From Ectopseudomonas oleovorans (GTDB taxonomy: Bacteria; Pseudomonadota; Gammaproteobacteria; Pseudomonadales; Pseudomonadaceae), in contig NZ_QASO01000039.1 in assembly GCF_003052605.1 (NCBI RefSeq), forward strand, positions 1 to 60,235: 60,235 bases of DNA, given 5' to 3'. Both the position numbers and the translations under genes were made by a program. The notes under the pieces were generated by a model. That model was not told where the DNA came from. It did not search any database and saw only the letters and a program-made list of their open reading frames with translations. Below, piece by piece: positions 37,382-47,209 of this stretch. Within the stretch, counting starts at the first letter, position 1. Each line of letters opens with the position of its first letter.

Positions 37382-38545
37382 GTGATCGACGGACTGCCTT
37401 TTGCCGTCTTCCAACCCTTTATCGACACCGCCACCGGCCGAATCGCAGGCGTCGAGGCCTTGGCGCGACTACGCGATGCCGAGGGCCAGGTGCGCTCGGC
37501 CGGGCCGCTGTTCGCCGACCCGAAAACACCGCCAGCAGCCCTGCGCCGCCTCGACCGCCAGGTACGCGAGGATGCCCTGCAGCGCGTCCACCAGGCTCCG
37601 GCGGACTGGTTCCTGAGCCTGAACATTTCACCACGCTGGATCAGCCGCCTGCGCCCGGCACAGCCACTGCCCAGCCTGATTCAACTGCAGCGCAGCGGTA
37701 TCGACCCTGCGCGCATCGTCTTCGAGATCACCGAGCTGGGCGGTGCCAGCCAGCGCTTACCCGACGTGGTGGCGCGCTACCGCGACGCTGGCGCGCGCAT
37801 CGCTATCGACGATTTCGGCGCTGGCTATTCGCAGCTCGACCGCGTGCTGGCACTGCAACCGGACATCCTCAAGCTGGACATGCGCCTGTTCAAGGAAGCC
37901 GCTCGCGGCGGCCCTAGCGGCGAAGTGGTCAAGGCGCTGGCCCAGATGGCCGAAAAGACCGGTTGCTGGATCATCGCCGAAGGGGTGGAAACCGAAGCCG
38001 AGTTGAACTTCGCCCTGGAGTGCGGCGCCCGTTACGTCCAGGGGTTCCTGTTCGCCAGGCCGGAGGAGGAACTGTTCGCCAGCGACGCCTTCGTCGGCCG
38101 TTTCGCGCGCCTGCGTGACAGCTATGTACAGCAGAAACTCGCCGAGCGCGCGCGCCTGGTCAGCCTGCGCCAGCAACTGGCCGAATTGATGTCCGAACTC
38201 CGCTTCTGGGCCGAAAGCGGCGCCCCGGCAACGAGCCTTGAGGCGCCGGACAACTATCCCTGGCTGTTGCGCATCTATCAGTGCGACCGCCACGGCACCC
38301 AGCTCACACCCAACCTGCAGTGGCGCCAGAACATCTGGCAGGCCGATGAACGCTACCTTGGGCATAACTGGTCATGGCGTCCCTACTTCTATCAACTGCT
38401 GGCCGAAGGCTGGGAAGAGCGGCGCCTGACGCTCTCCACCACCTACCGCGACGCCACCACCAACCAGTACTGCCTGACCGCCGGGCAGTTCATCGACAAT
38501 GGTCGTCGCCTACTGCTGGTGGACATCGACGCCGCCGGTTTCTGA
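37382..38545 (+). CDS. EAL domain c-di-GMP phosphodiesterase with YkuI-type C-terminal domain
   Basis: 387-residue protein. The EAL domain (about residues 1-240) keeps catalytic motifs: VEALARL, LNISPRW, FEITE, IDDFGAGYS, LKLDM, EGVETEAEL and QGFLFARP, so it is predicted active. A linker helix leads to a C-terminal PAS/Cache-like sensor resembling YkuI (WLLRIYQCDRHGTQLTPN to LLLVDID). There is no membrane helix. The start is GTG at 37382 with AAGGA 9 nt upstream. Confidence 0.9.
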   Translation: MIDGLPFAVFQPFIDTATGRIAGVEALARLRDAEGQVRSAGPLFADPKTPPAALRRLDRQVREDALQRVHQAPADWFLSLNISPRWISRLRPAQPLPSLIQLQRSGIDPARIVFEITELGGASQRLPDVVARYRDAGARIAIDDFGAGYSQLDRVLALQPDILKLDMRLFKEAARGGPSGEVVKALAQMAEKTGCWIIAEGVETEAELNFALECGARYVQGFLFARPEEELFASDAFVGRFARLRDSYVQQKLAERARLVSLRQQLAELMSELRFWAESGAPATSLEAPDNYPWLLRIYQCDRHGTQLTPNLQWRQNIWQADERYLGHNWSWRPYFYQLLAEGWEERRLTLSTTYRDATTNQYCLTAGQFIDNGRRLLLVDIDAAGF

Positions 38546-38700
38546 GTACGCAGCTAGGCTTAGCAACAGGCTATCGGACTTCTCTCGGCACAGTCGAACA
38601 AGGCGCGCCTCGAGCCAGACGCACCTCGGATACATCCGTGCCCACAGAAGCCTCGCGCCGAACGGCTGAATGATCTGCCCCAGTCTTCGAGGCTGCGCTT

Positions 38701-39600
38701 ATGCTCTGGCTAGCCCTGCGCCTGCTCACCCTACTGCTGCTCAGCGCCAGTGTGCTGGCCGCCGCATCCCCGACCTACCACGACGACATCGCTCCGCTAC
38801 TGGCCAACCGCTGCCTGGTTTGCCACAGCGGCGCGCAGGCCCCGCTGGGCCTGCGCCTGGACAGCCTGGAAAATCTGTTGCGCGGCAGCCAGCGCGGGCC
38901 GGTGGTCCACGCTGGCGATGCTGCCGGCAGCGCGCTGCTGCGCCGCCTGACGGGCAGCAGCCAACCGCGCATGCCGCTGAGCGGCCCGCCATTTCTCGAA
39001 GCCGCCGAGATCGCCATGGTCGAACGCTGGATAAACGCCGACCTGCCAGCAGGCAACGAAAGCATGACCCGGCCTGCCGCCGCCGTCCCAAGCCTCGACG
39101 AGGTGGTCGACTACCGACACGTCGAAGCTATCCTGCTGCGCCGCTGAGCTACCTGCCATTCCGCCAGCGGCTTGATGGGCGCGGTTCCCGAGGGTTATCT
39201 ACTGTCATCCTACGCAGCGACCGCTGGCCAGCGGCGAGCGCGCCCGCGTGGTGCCCGGCAACCCTGTAGCCAGCGAGCTGGTGCGGCGTATTCGCGGCCA
39301 GGCGCGACCGCGCATGCCGTACGACGGCCCTGCCCTATCTCACCGATGCGGAAATCGATCTGATCGTGGCCTGGATCGAACAAGGCGCACGCTGCCGGGC
39401 AGCCAGCAACCGTGCCGGTGGACGCCCGAGTACGTCTGCATGGCCGCCTGGATGATGCCGGCAGGCTGGACGGTCTGGCGCTACTGATCGACGCGCGCAC
39501 GCGCCTGGACGATGCGCCGCACCCCGGCGCCTACGTGCAGGTACGCGGCCGCCTCGATGCCGGCGGCCGTGTGCAAGTAGAACGTCTACGCCTGCGCTAA
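38701..39600 (+). pseudogene. Decayed di-heme c-type cytochrome gene
   Basis: The first 148 codons (38701-39147) give a signal peptide, a first heme motif CLVCH and a planctomycete-type cytochrome C domain, stopping at TGA. Directly after, the same frame reads A-T-C-H, so the TGA replaces the first Cys of a second CxxCH motif. Homologous-looking sequence continues but shifts frame near 39226, near 39330 and between about 39390 and 39412 before ending at TAA 39600 (QVRGRLDAGG...LRLR). One nonsense and three frameshifts make it a pseudogene. The truncated 148-residue product could still be made. Confidence 0.8.
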
Positions 39601-40248
39601 CTGCTCGGCAGGTGCGTCACTCGGGCGATAGGCGGTGTGCACCACCTTGCTGTCGACATGATTGATGGTGGGCAGTATCTGCGCGGCATCAGTCAGCGAC
39701 GGCGCCATGGTCCAGCGGTCCAGTGCGTCGTTGCCGATGCGCAGCATGCCGGTATGACTCAGATCGTTGAGGGCCACCACCGGGTCGACGTCATAGAAAC
39801 CCAGGGCGCGGCGCAGTTGTTCGATATCGGCGCGCGCGCCGGTGAGAAACTGCCAGCCGGGACCGATATGATGACGCTCGACGTACTCGCGCAAACGCTC
39901 GGGACTGTCCAGCTCCGGCTGCAGCGTCAGCGAATACAGGTGCACATCGCGCCCGGCGCGCTCGCCGAGCATCTCCTGCACCAGACGCAGGTTGGCGGTG
40001 GTAGCCGGACAACTGTTACTCCACTGGGCATACATCATATTGATCGCCACCACCTTGCCACGCACCAGGTCGTCGTAGAAGCGCACTTCACGCCCCTCGT
40101 GGGTCAGCAGCGGGACATTGGGAAAGCGTGTACCGCCCACCCCGGCCAGCGGCGCAGCCGGTTGCTGCACGCTGCTGCCCGAGCGCCAGGCGGCCCAGCC
40201 GAACACAGCGACGCCCAGCTCTGCCAGTACCTTTCTTCGCGTATTCAT
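39586..40248 (-). CDS. SCO1/SenC family protein with altered copper site
   Basis: 220-residue thioredoxin-fold protein with a twin-arginine-like start (MNTRRKVLAELGVAVFGW), FPNVPLLTHEGREVRFYDDLV and TINHVD near the end. SCO proteins deliver copper through CxxxC; here the segment reads WSNSCP, so the first Cys is Trp (TGG). A later conserved His region (DLSHTG) remains. It overlaps the end of the cytochrome pseudogene and precedes a multicopper-oxidase remnant. Intact frame, but probably impaired in copper binding. Confidence 0.8.
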   Translation of the reverse strand: MNTRRKVLAELGVAVFGWAAWRSGSSVQQPAAPLAGVGGTRFPNVPLLTHEGREVRFYDDLVRGKVVAINMMYAQWSNSCPATTANLRLVQEMLGERAGRDVHLYSLTLQPELDSPERLREYVERHHIGPGWQFLTGARADIEQLRRALGFYDVDPVVALNDLSHTGMLRIGNDALDRWTMAPSLTDAAQILPTINHVDSKVVHTAYRPSDAPAEQLAQA

Positions 40249-40266
40249 GGCAAACCACCGGCTGGC

Positions 40267-40560
40267 TCAGACGATGTCAAAACGCAGCATCATGGCGTGG
40301 TCTTCGTGGATCAGGTTGTGGCAGTGCATCACGTACTTGCCCTTGTAGTCGCGAAACCGTATCAGCACGCGAAGGACAGTACGATCAGTGATATTGAATA
40401 CGTCCTTGCGTCCCTTCTCATGCGCAGCAATCGCCACATTCCTGCCATCGGTGGTCTTGCTCAGCAGACAGCCCTCCTCGAAATGGATATGGACGGGGTG
40501 ATCCTAGCCGTCATCCACGCTGTACAGCTCCCATGCGTTAACCCGCACACGGACGATATA
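40267..40560 (-). pseudogene. Multicopper oxidase, C-terminal remnant
   Basis: From 40503 down to TGA 40267 the frame encodes 78 residues: HPVHIHFEEG, then YVMHCHNLIHEDHAMM, the type 1/type 3 copper motifs of the last cupredoxin domain. In the same frame upstream, RVNAWELYSVDDG is followed by TAG (40504-40506) where Trp is usual in homologues (WDHPVHIH). The N-terminal ~80% of the protein is missing. It lies 18 nt upstream of the SCO start, as if once one operon. Confidence 0.78.
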
Positions 40561-40830
40561 CGCACGTCGTCTGAAAAACGGTCGACTCGACTGAGGCCTC
40601 CAGGCCGAGACAACTACCAACGACCAGACAGCCCATAGGGCCAGCACGCCAGAGCGAGACGACTCGGCTCCAGCAAGGTCGGTGCACGGGAAATAGGTAG
40701 ATGAACAATGAAGGCGTGGCAGCTGCGCCTCGCTGATACGGGGTGCATGGTCCGGCACAATGGCAAGCTGTCCATGACGTTCACCCCAGCAACCTCTACT
40801 GCCGGTATGCGAAGCCCTCTCCTTCACCAC

Positions 40831-41053
40831 ACTCCGTCAAATAACAAGCAACCACAGGTGTCACTTAAACTCGCCAATCGCAAACAGTCAAATACATGTC
40901 ACTTTCTTACAAACAAGTCCAATATAATCGTTAAGCATATGCAGAAAAGACAATTTATTGACTACCCATTAATCATCATCCTTGCCTCGGGTTGCGCTGC
41001 GTTGCGCGAACGCCGAAGCTAGGAGGCCTGGATCAACTTGGCGAGGATAGGCC
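40831..41053. other. AT-rich gap before dgt
   Basis: About 150 bp (40840-40985) are strikingly AT-rich against the GC-rich neighbours. A 27-codon frame from ATG 40939 ends at 41022 and has no clear ribosome site or family. The stretch from 40560 to 40830 also lacks a believable gene. It may be debris of the event that truncated the oxidase gene. Confidence 0.45.
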
Positions 41054-42385
41054 TTGGATTGGCACACCCTGCTCACCCGCGAACGTCTCGGTAAACCTGC
41101 ACCCAGCTCTGCAGAACTGGGACGCAGTCCTTTCCACAAGGACCATGACCGCATCATCTTCTCCGGTGCCTTCCGCCGCCTGGGACGCAAGACCCAGGTG
41201 CACCCGGTGTCGAGCAACGACCACATCCACACCCGCCTGACCCACTCCCTGGAAGTCAGCTGCGTCGGCCGTTCGCTGGCCATGCGCGTCGGCGAAATGT
41301 TGCGTGACGACCTACCCCACTGGTGCACGCCAAGCGACCTGGGCATGGTGGTGCAGTCCGCCTGCCTGGCCCACGACATAGGCAACCCGCCGTTCGGCCA
41401 CTCCGGCGAAGACGCCATTCGCCACTGGTTTCAGCAGGCCGCCGGACGCGGCTGGCTGGATGCGATGAGCGATGCCGAACGCGCCGATTTTCTCAATTTC
41501 GAAGGTAACGCCCAGGGTTTTCGCGTGCTCACCCAGCTGGAGTACCACCAGTTCGACGGCGGTACACGGCTGACCTACGCCACCCTCGGCACCTACCTCA
41601 AGTACCCCTGGACGGCCCGCCATGCGGACGCACAGGGCTACAAGAAACACAAGTTCGGCTGCTACCAGAGCGAGCTGCCGCTACTCGAACAGATCGCCGC
41701 CAAGCTTGAACTGCCGCAACTGGAAACGCAGCGCTGGGCGCGTCACCCGCTGGTCTACCTGATGGAAGCGGCGGACGACATCTGCTACGGCCTGATCGAC
41801 CTGGAAGACGGCGTGGAGATGGAACTGCTCGACTACACCGAAGTGGAGGCATTGCTGCTCGACCTGGTGGGCGATGATCTGCCGGAAACCTATCGCCAGC
41901 TCGGCCCCAAGGACTCACGCCGACGCAAGCTGGCGATCCTGCGCGGCAAGGCCATCGAACACCTGACCAACGCCGCGGCCGGCGCCTCCGTCGAGCAACA
42001 GCACGCCCTGCTGGGTGGTGGCCTGCAGGGCGATCTGGTCGAGCACATGCACGGCGCGGCCAAGCACTGCGTGCAGAGCGCGAAGTCACTGGCACGCGAG
42101 AAGATCTTCCACGACAAGCGCAAGACGCTGCATGAAATCGGCGCCTACACCACGCTGGAAATTCTTCTCAACGCCTTCTGCGGTGCAGCACTGGAGCTGC
42201 ACAGTGGGCGTGCGCTCTCGTTCAAGCACCGGCGCATCCTCGACCTGCTCAGCTACTACGCGCCTGAACCCGGCTGGCCCCTGTATCGCTCGTTCATGCG
42301 GGTGATCGATTTCATCGCCGGCATGACGGACAGCTACGCTACGGAAATGGCGAGGGAAATGACGGGCCGTTCGAGCCCGATCTGA
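41054..42385 (+). CDS. dgt: Deoxyguanosinetriphosphate triphosphohydrolase-like protein
   Basis: 443-residue HD-domain enzyme hydrolysing dNTPs to nucleoside and tripolyphosphate. Metal-binding [10 protein letters not shown] and [15 protein letters not shown] are present, and the N-terminal [21 protein letters not shown] is typical. It starts at TTG 41054, with AGGAT 7 nt upstream, and no closer ATG is in frame. In Pseudomonas it lies near the yqjD and dacB blocks as here. Confidence 0.92.
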   Translation: MDWHTLLTRERLGKPAPSSAELGRSPFHKDHDRIIFSGAFRRLGRKTQVHPVSSNDHIHTRLTHSLEVSCVGRSLAMRVGEMLRDDLPHWCTPSDLGMVVQSACLAHDIGNPPFGHSGEDAIRHWFQQAAGRGWLDAMSDAERADFLNFEGNAQGFRVLTQLEYHQFDGGTRLTYATLGTYLKYPWTARHADAQGYKKHKFGCYQSELPLLEQIAAKLELPQLETQRWARHPLVYLMEAADDICYGLIDLEDGVEMELLDYTEVEALLLDLVGDDLPETYRQLGPKDSRRRKLAILRGKAIEHLTNAAAGASVEQQHALLGGGLQGDLVEHMHGAAKHCVQSAKSLAREKIFHDKRKTLHEIGAYTTLEILLNAFCGAALELHSGRALSFKHRRILDLLSYYAPEPGWPLYRSFMRVIDFIAGMTDSYATEMAREMTGRSSPI

Positions 42386-42397
42386 CGAAAACAGCGC

Positions 42398-43462
42398 ATG
42401 AAGAACCTGATTCGCAACAGTTTCACCTGGCATGCCGGCCCGCCGGCCTGGGGGCCGGCCGTGGTCGCCGGGCTGGGTTGTGCCTTGCCGCTGGTGCTCG
42501 GCCTGTTCACCGCTCACAGTGGTTTTCTCTGGGCCTCGGCTGGCGCCTTTCAGGCCGCTCAGGCCAATCCGCTGCACCGCTTCGGCATGCTGCGCATGCT
42601 GCTGCTCACCGGCCTCGGTGCCTGCAGCGCCGGCCTCGGTTTCTGGGCGGCTAGTCACCCCCTGCTCAGCCTGGGCATTTTCGCTGCTTTCGGCCTGCTG
42701 CTGGCCTGGCTGCAACGCTTCGGTAGCGAAGCCGGCAAGCTGGGTATCGGCCTGAGCATCTGCCTGTGCCTTGGCCAGGGACAGTTCGGCATCGGCAATC
42801 TGCACAACCCCTACGCAGTGGCCACGCTGTTCATCCTCGGCGGGCTCTGGGTCATGCTGCTGGCCTTCGGCCTGCGCGGCCTGCATGGTCTGCGCATGTG
42901 GCCGTACATGCCGCGCTTTCTCGCCATTCTCAAAGTACTCAAGCGTCACGCGCAGCGCCTACCGCGCCAACAGTGGCGCCTGCACGCCCTGGCCTGCATG
43001 CTGGCTTTCGCCGCCTCGGGGCTGATCGTCAACCTGGCCGGCCTGTCGCGGGGTTACTGGCTGACGCTGACCGTCATCACCACGCTACAGTTGGAATTCC
43101 AGGGCAGCCTGGTTCGAGCGCTGCAAGCGAGCCTGGCCAGCCTCGCTGCCGCCGGCCTGCTGATCGTCTTCGGTCACAGCCTGCAAAGCCCCCCGACGAT
43201 GGTCATCACCTTGCTGGTGCTGGTGATTCTCAGCCGTGCGCTGCAGGCCAATCACTACGGCTTGTTCGTGCTGCAGACCAGCCTGTGCTTCGTGCTCCTG
43301 GCCGAGAGCCTTGCTCAGGACTGGCACCTGGCGGAGGTGCGCCTGCTCAACGCGCTGATCGGCGTGGCCTTGAGCCTGACCGTGGCGCTTCTGGTTCATG
43401 GCTTGCGCCTGCGACTGAACAAGCCGAGCAAAGCCGCGGACAATTCTCGGCAGCCTTTATAA
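42398..43462 (+). CDS. FUSC/YccS-like inner membrane protein
   Basis: 354-residue protein with two blocks of hydrophobic helices separated by a cytosolic stretch (about residues 165-200, PRFLAILKVLKRHAQRLPRQQW). The repeated architecture and RGYWLTLTVITTLQLEFQGSLVRAL resemble the FUSC family of putative aromatic-acid exporters, though shorter than full-length members. Function uncertain. It lies 12 nt after dgt, probably co-transcribed. Confidence 0.72.
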   Translation: MKNLIRNSFTWHAGPPAWGPAVVAGLGCALPLVLGLFTAHSGFLWASAGAFQAAQANPLHRFGMLRMLLLTGLGACSAGLGFWAASHPLLSLGIFAAFGLLLAWLQRFGSEAGKLGIGLSICLCLGQGQFGIGNLHNPYAVATLFILGGLWVMLLAFGLRGLHGLRMWPYMPRFLAILKVLKRHAQRLPRQQWRLHALACMLAFAASGLIVNLAGLSRGYWLTLTVITTLQLEFQGSLVRALQASLASLAAAGLLIVFGHSLQSPPTMVITLLVLVILSRALQANHYGLFVLQTSLCFVLLAESLAQDWHLAEVRLLNALIGVALSLTVALLVHGLRLRLNKPSKAADNSRQPL

Positions 43463-43532
43463 CTTTTCGGCAGATTCGCCCACTCTTCACTATGCTGTTC
43501 AAGCCTGCAGCGCCCGCAAGGAGTGAAGTGCG

Positions 43533-46484
43533 ATGCTCAATACCGCCGCTCCCAGAGAACGCCGTTTCCCCCTGCACGTTCATATCAGTGTCCTGTTCAC
43601 GCTTCTGCTGCTGTTCACCGGTGCCGTGCTCGGGTTGTTCAATTACCAGCAGACCAGCCGGCTGATCTTCTCCAGCAGTTCGACACTCTTCGAGCGCATC
43701 CAGCACGACGTACAGAGAGATCTGGACAATACCTACCGCCCCATACGCCACCTGCTCAGCCTGCTGGCGCTGCACCCGGCCACCGAGGCCGACACGCTCG
43801 ATGAACGCCTGGAAATGCTGCCGCTGTTCGTTCAGGCCCTGCGCGACAACCCCAAACTGGCCTCGATCTATCTTGGCTATGAGGATGGCGACTTCTTCAT
43901 GGTCAGACCGTTGCGCAGCGACATGCTCAAGCAGCGCCTCAACGCGCCGAACAAAGCGGCTTATCAGGTCTGGGCCATCGACCGCAGCAGCGCCGGGACC
44001 GACAGCGATTACCTGTTCTATGACGGCTCACTGAACCCGCTCAGCCGCCGGCAGAAACTCAGCGAGCCTTACGATCCCAGGCAGCGCGACTGGTTCAAGC
44101 GCGCGCGCGGCGATGGTGGACAGATCACCACCGCGCCCTATCTGTTCTTCTCCACCCAGGAAATCGGCACCACATTGGCCAGGCGCAGCGGCCTGACCAC
44201 CGTGATCGGCGCCGACCTGACGCTCGACGATCTCTCGGCCACCTTGGCCAGCCACCGCGTCACCCCCAACAGTCAGGTAGTACTCGCCGACAACGACGGC
44301 AATGCCGTGGCCTACCCCGAGAGCAACCGCCTGCTCAAGGAGATCGACGGCAAGGTATCGCTGGTCAAGGTCCGCGAGCTCAATCCGGCCCTGGGCGAAT
44401 TGCTGTCCGGCCAACTGAACGAACGAGACGAGGGCATCGTCGAACTGGCCAAGCAGCGTTGGGCCATGGCTCACCGGCACATTCAGGAGGGCGGCCCACA
44501 GGGGTTGCATCTGGCCCTGCTGGTGCCCGAGCAAGAGCTGCTGGCAGAGGCTTATCGCATCCGCTGGCAGGGCGCGCTGATCACTCTCACCACCCTGCTG
44601 CTGTGCCTGCCGCTGGGCTGGCTGACTTCACGTCTGGTGGTCAAACCGCTGCGTAGCCTGGTGCAGGAGGCGCAGGCCATCCGCCGCTTCGACTTCGCCT
44701 ACCCGGCCAGCGGGCGCTCGCCGATTCTCGAAGTCGACCAGCTAGCAGTGTCGATGAGCAGCATGAAGGACACTCTGTCGAGCTTCCTCGACATCGCCGC
44801 CAGCCTGTCTGCGGAAACCCAGTTCGAAGCACTGATCAAACGCGTGATGGACGCTACCGTCTCCATCAGCGCGGCCCAGGGCGGCCTGCTTTATCTGCTG
44901 GACAATGACAGCGGCCGCCTGGAGCCACAGGGGTTGGTCATCGACGGCCAGATCCGCAGCCTCGCCGATCTGGGCATCCACGGACTGGCTCATGACGATC
45001 CGACCTTACCCAGCTGGCTGCAACGTCCAGCCAGCGGCGGCGACAGCGTCGCCACCTCCATCGGCTTCGATCAGGCGGGTAAATTTCAAGGGCTGCTGTC
45101 GGCCATGGACAGTCCACGCCTGCACCTGATTGCAGCCGGCCTGCATAACCGCCAGGGCGACACTGTTGGCGTGCTGGTACTGTTGCAACGCGATACCGGC
45201 GAAGATAACGAAAGCATGCTCAGCCCGGATCGCGTCGCCTTCGTCGACGCCGTCTCAGGCAGTGCAGCCCTGTGCATCGAGAGCCAGCGTCTGCTAGCCA
45301 GGCAGAAGCAGTTGCTCGATGCTTTCATTCAACTGATCGCCGGCGCCATCGACGCCAAGAGTCCCTATACCGGCGGCCACTGTCAGCGCGTACCGGAAAT
45401 CACCCTGATGCTCGCCCGTGCTGCGGCCGAGAGCGACGCCCCTGAGTTTCGTGACTACAACCCCAGCGACGAGGAGTGGGAGGCGCTGCATATCGCCGCC
45501 TGGCTGCACGATTGCGGCAAGGTCACCACCCCCGAGTACGTGGTGGACAAGGCGACCAAGCTGGAAACCCTGTACGACCGCATCCACGAAATACGCATGC
45601 GCTTCGAGGTACTCAAGCGCGATGCCTGGGTCGCCTATTGGCGTGGTCGTGCCGAAGGTGCTGAAGAAAGCGCACTGGCGGCTCTGCGCGACCAGCTGCT
45701 GAGCGATCTGGACGACGAATTCGCCTTCATCGCGCGCATCAATCTGGGTGGCGAGGCCATGGCCGATGACGACCAGACTCGCCTCAAGCAGATCGCCGAG
45801 CGACGCTGGCTACGCACACTGGACAATCGCCTGGGCGTTTCCTGGGAGGAAGCCAGGCGCCTGGAACACTCGGCCCCCAGCAGCCTGCCGGTGGAGGAGC
45901 CGCTGCTCGCTGACCGCCTCGACCATCTGATCGAGCGCGCCGACCAGGAGGTGATCGCGCCAGACAATCGCTGGGGCTTCAAGCTGGAAGTGCCGCAATA
46001 CAAATTCAACCGTGGCGAACTGCACAACCTGAGCATCGCCCGCGGCACGCTGACGGCCGAAGAGCGCTACATCATCAACCACCATATCGTGCAGACCATC
46101 CTGATGCTCGACCGCCTGCCCTTCCCCAAGCATCTGCAGAATGTCACCGAGATCGCCGGCGGGCACCACGAGAAGATGGACGGCACGGGCTATCCCAAAC
46201 GCCTGACGCGCGAACAGATGAGCCTGCCGGCACGCATGATGGCAGTCGCCGATATCTTCGAAGCACTGACGGCGGTGGATCGCCCCTACAAGAAAGGCAA
46301 GACGCTGTCGGAGGCACTGAACATCATGGCCGGCATGTGCAAGGGTGCGCACATCGACCCGCAGCTGTTCGCTCTGTTCATTCGCGCAGGCATCTACCGG
46401 CGCTACGCCGAGCGTTTCATGCAGGCCGAACAGATCGATCAGGTGGACGAACAGATGGTCTTGGAAAAGGCAGGAGTGCTGTAG
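43533..46484 (+). CDS. Membrane HD-GYP phosphodiesterase with Cache, HAMP and GAF domains
   Basis: 983-residue sensor. A transmembrane helix near residues 15-40, a periplasmic dCache domain, a second helix (TLTTLLLCLPLGW, about 350-370), HAMP, a GAF domain (about 430-590) and a C-terminal HD-GYP domain. HD is at about 659-660 (WLHDCGKVTTPEYVVDK) and HHEKMDGTGYP at about 878, predicting c-di-GMP hydrolysis. About 220 residues separate these motifs, roughly 150 more than usual. The ATG has AAGGAG upstream. A REP-like repeat overlaps the stop codon. Confidence 0.9.
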   Translation: MLNTAAPRERRFPLHVHISVLFTLLLLFTGAVLGLFNYQQTSRLIFSSSSTLFERIQHDVQRDLDNTYRPIRHLLSLLALHPATEADTLDERLEMLPLFVQALRDNPKLASIYLGYEDGDFFMVRPLRSDMLKQRLNAPNKAAYQVWAIDRSSAGTDSDYLFYDGSLNPLSRRQKLSEPYDPRQRDWFKRARGDGGQITTAPYLFFSTQEIGTTLARRSGLTTVIGADLTLDDLSATLASHRVTPNSQVVLADNDGNAVAYPESNRLLKEIDGKVSLVKVRELNPALGELLSGQLNERDEGIVELAKQRWAMAHRHIQEGGPQGLHLALLVPEQELLAEAYRIRWQGALITLTTLLLCLPLGWLTSRLVVKPLRSLVQEAQAIRRFDFAYPASGRSPILEVDQLAVSMSSMKDTLSSFLDIAASLSAETQFEALIKRVMDATVSISAAQGGLLYLLDNDSGRLEPQGLVIDGQIRSLADLGIHGLAHDDPTLPSWLQRPASGGDSVATSIGFDQAGKFQGLLSAMDSPRLHLIAAGLHNRQGDTVGVLVLLQRDTGEDNESMLSPDRVAFVDAVSGSAALCIESQRLLARQKQLLDAFIQLIAGAIDAKSPYTGGHCQRVPEITLMLARAAAESDAPEFRDYNPSDEEWEALHIAAWLHDCGKVTTPEYVVDKATKLETLYDRIHEIRMRFEVLKRDAWVAYWRGRAEGAEESALAALRDQLLSDLDDEFAFIARINLGGEAMADDDQTRLKQIAERRWLRTLDNRLGVSWEEARRLEHSAPSSLPVEEPLLADRLDHLIERADQEVIAPDNRWGFKLEVPQYKFNRGELHNLSIARGTLTAEERYIINHHIVQTILMLDRLPFPKHLQNVTEIAGGHHEKMDGTGYPKRLTREQMSLPARMMAVADIFEALTAVDRPYKKGKTLSEALNIMAGMCKGAHIDPQLFALFIRAGIYRRYAERFMQAEQIDQVDEQMVLEKAGVL

Positions 46485-46547
46485 GAGCGAGCTCTGCTCG
46501 CGAAACGTTGATCAACGCTTCGACTCGAGAGCAGAGCCGCTCCTGCA
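46482..46547. repeat. REP-like palindrome
   Basis: Arms TAGGAGCGAGCTCTGCTC and GAGCAGAGCCGCTCCTGCA are near-perfect inverted repeats around a central CGTTGATCAACG palindrome. This is the common Pseudomonas REP type. It begins in the stop codon of the HD-GYP gene. Confidence 0.75.
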
Positions 46548-46620
46548 GTCAGGTATCAGGCCATGGCCTGGATCAGCCAAAAGCTGAGGCGGCGCCTGGG
46601 AACCCGGCGCCGAGTAGCGA

Positions 46621-46962
46621 TCAAGCCTGGTTGATCGGGTTTTCCGGGTACCAGACGTCCTGCAACGGGCTGAGTTCGAACTTCTCCAGTTCGTCACGGC
46701 CTTTCAGCCAGGCCTCGACGGCAGCACGCTGCTCCTCGTTGACCGAGCCACGCTTGGCCAGGCAGACCAGACCGAAGTCTTCGCCACCGACGTAATCCAG
46801 ACCATTGCCGGCGATGGCCTGATCGAGGAACTGATCGACGAAATCGTCGAGGGTCTGGTCGCTCAAGTCGGCCTTGAAGTTCAGGGTCAGCTCGAAGCCC
46901 AGCTCCTGGAATTCATCGACACAGAGCTTCTTGCGCAGACGGCGGGAACGGTTGGTCGCCAT
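46621..46962 (-). CDS. yggL: YggL family protein (DUF469), 50S-associated
   Basis: 113-residue protein, MATNRSRRLRKKLCVDEFQELG, the YggL signature; homologues bind the large ribosomal subunit. Starting at 46962 it has GAGGA 7 nt upstream; the longer frame to 47175 is not supported. Convergent with the HD-GYP gene and divergent from dacB. Confidence 0.93.
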   Translation of the reverse strand: MATNRSRRLRKKLCVDEFQELGFELTLNFKADLSDQTLDDFVDQFLDQAIAGNGLDYVGGEDFGLVCLAKRGSVNEEQRAAVEAWLKGRDELEKFELSPLQDVWYPENPINQA

Positions 46963-47209
46963 GAAACAATCCTCAAAGGTAATAACGCGCGGCACTCTAG
47001 CAGTTTCGCAGGCATAGCGCCTGCTTTGTGTCGCCCAGCAGCCCCTCGAACATGTTGAACGCCAGCTGTTTGCAGTGACTGTTTTTAACCCGGCGGGGCC
47101 GACTGCGAGCAGAATCTTGCGGCATAATGCCGGCAACTTTTCCCCGAGTCGGACTGTCGTTTGTCTGTCTCCCACGTCACTCCCGCCTGACTGCGGAAGG
47201 TTCCTGTCG

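Noticed and set aside
39145..39147. Selenocysteine recoding of TGA in the cytochrome gene
   Set aside because: Three frameshifts follow within ~270 bp, so the reading frame is lost anyway; simple nonsense mutation is more likely.
40939..41022. 27-codon frame with a lipobox-like LASGC
   Set aside because: No ribosome site, charged start and no continuing mature protein; probably chance in AT-rich debris.
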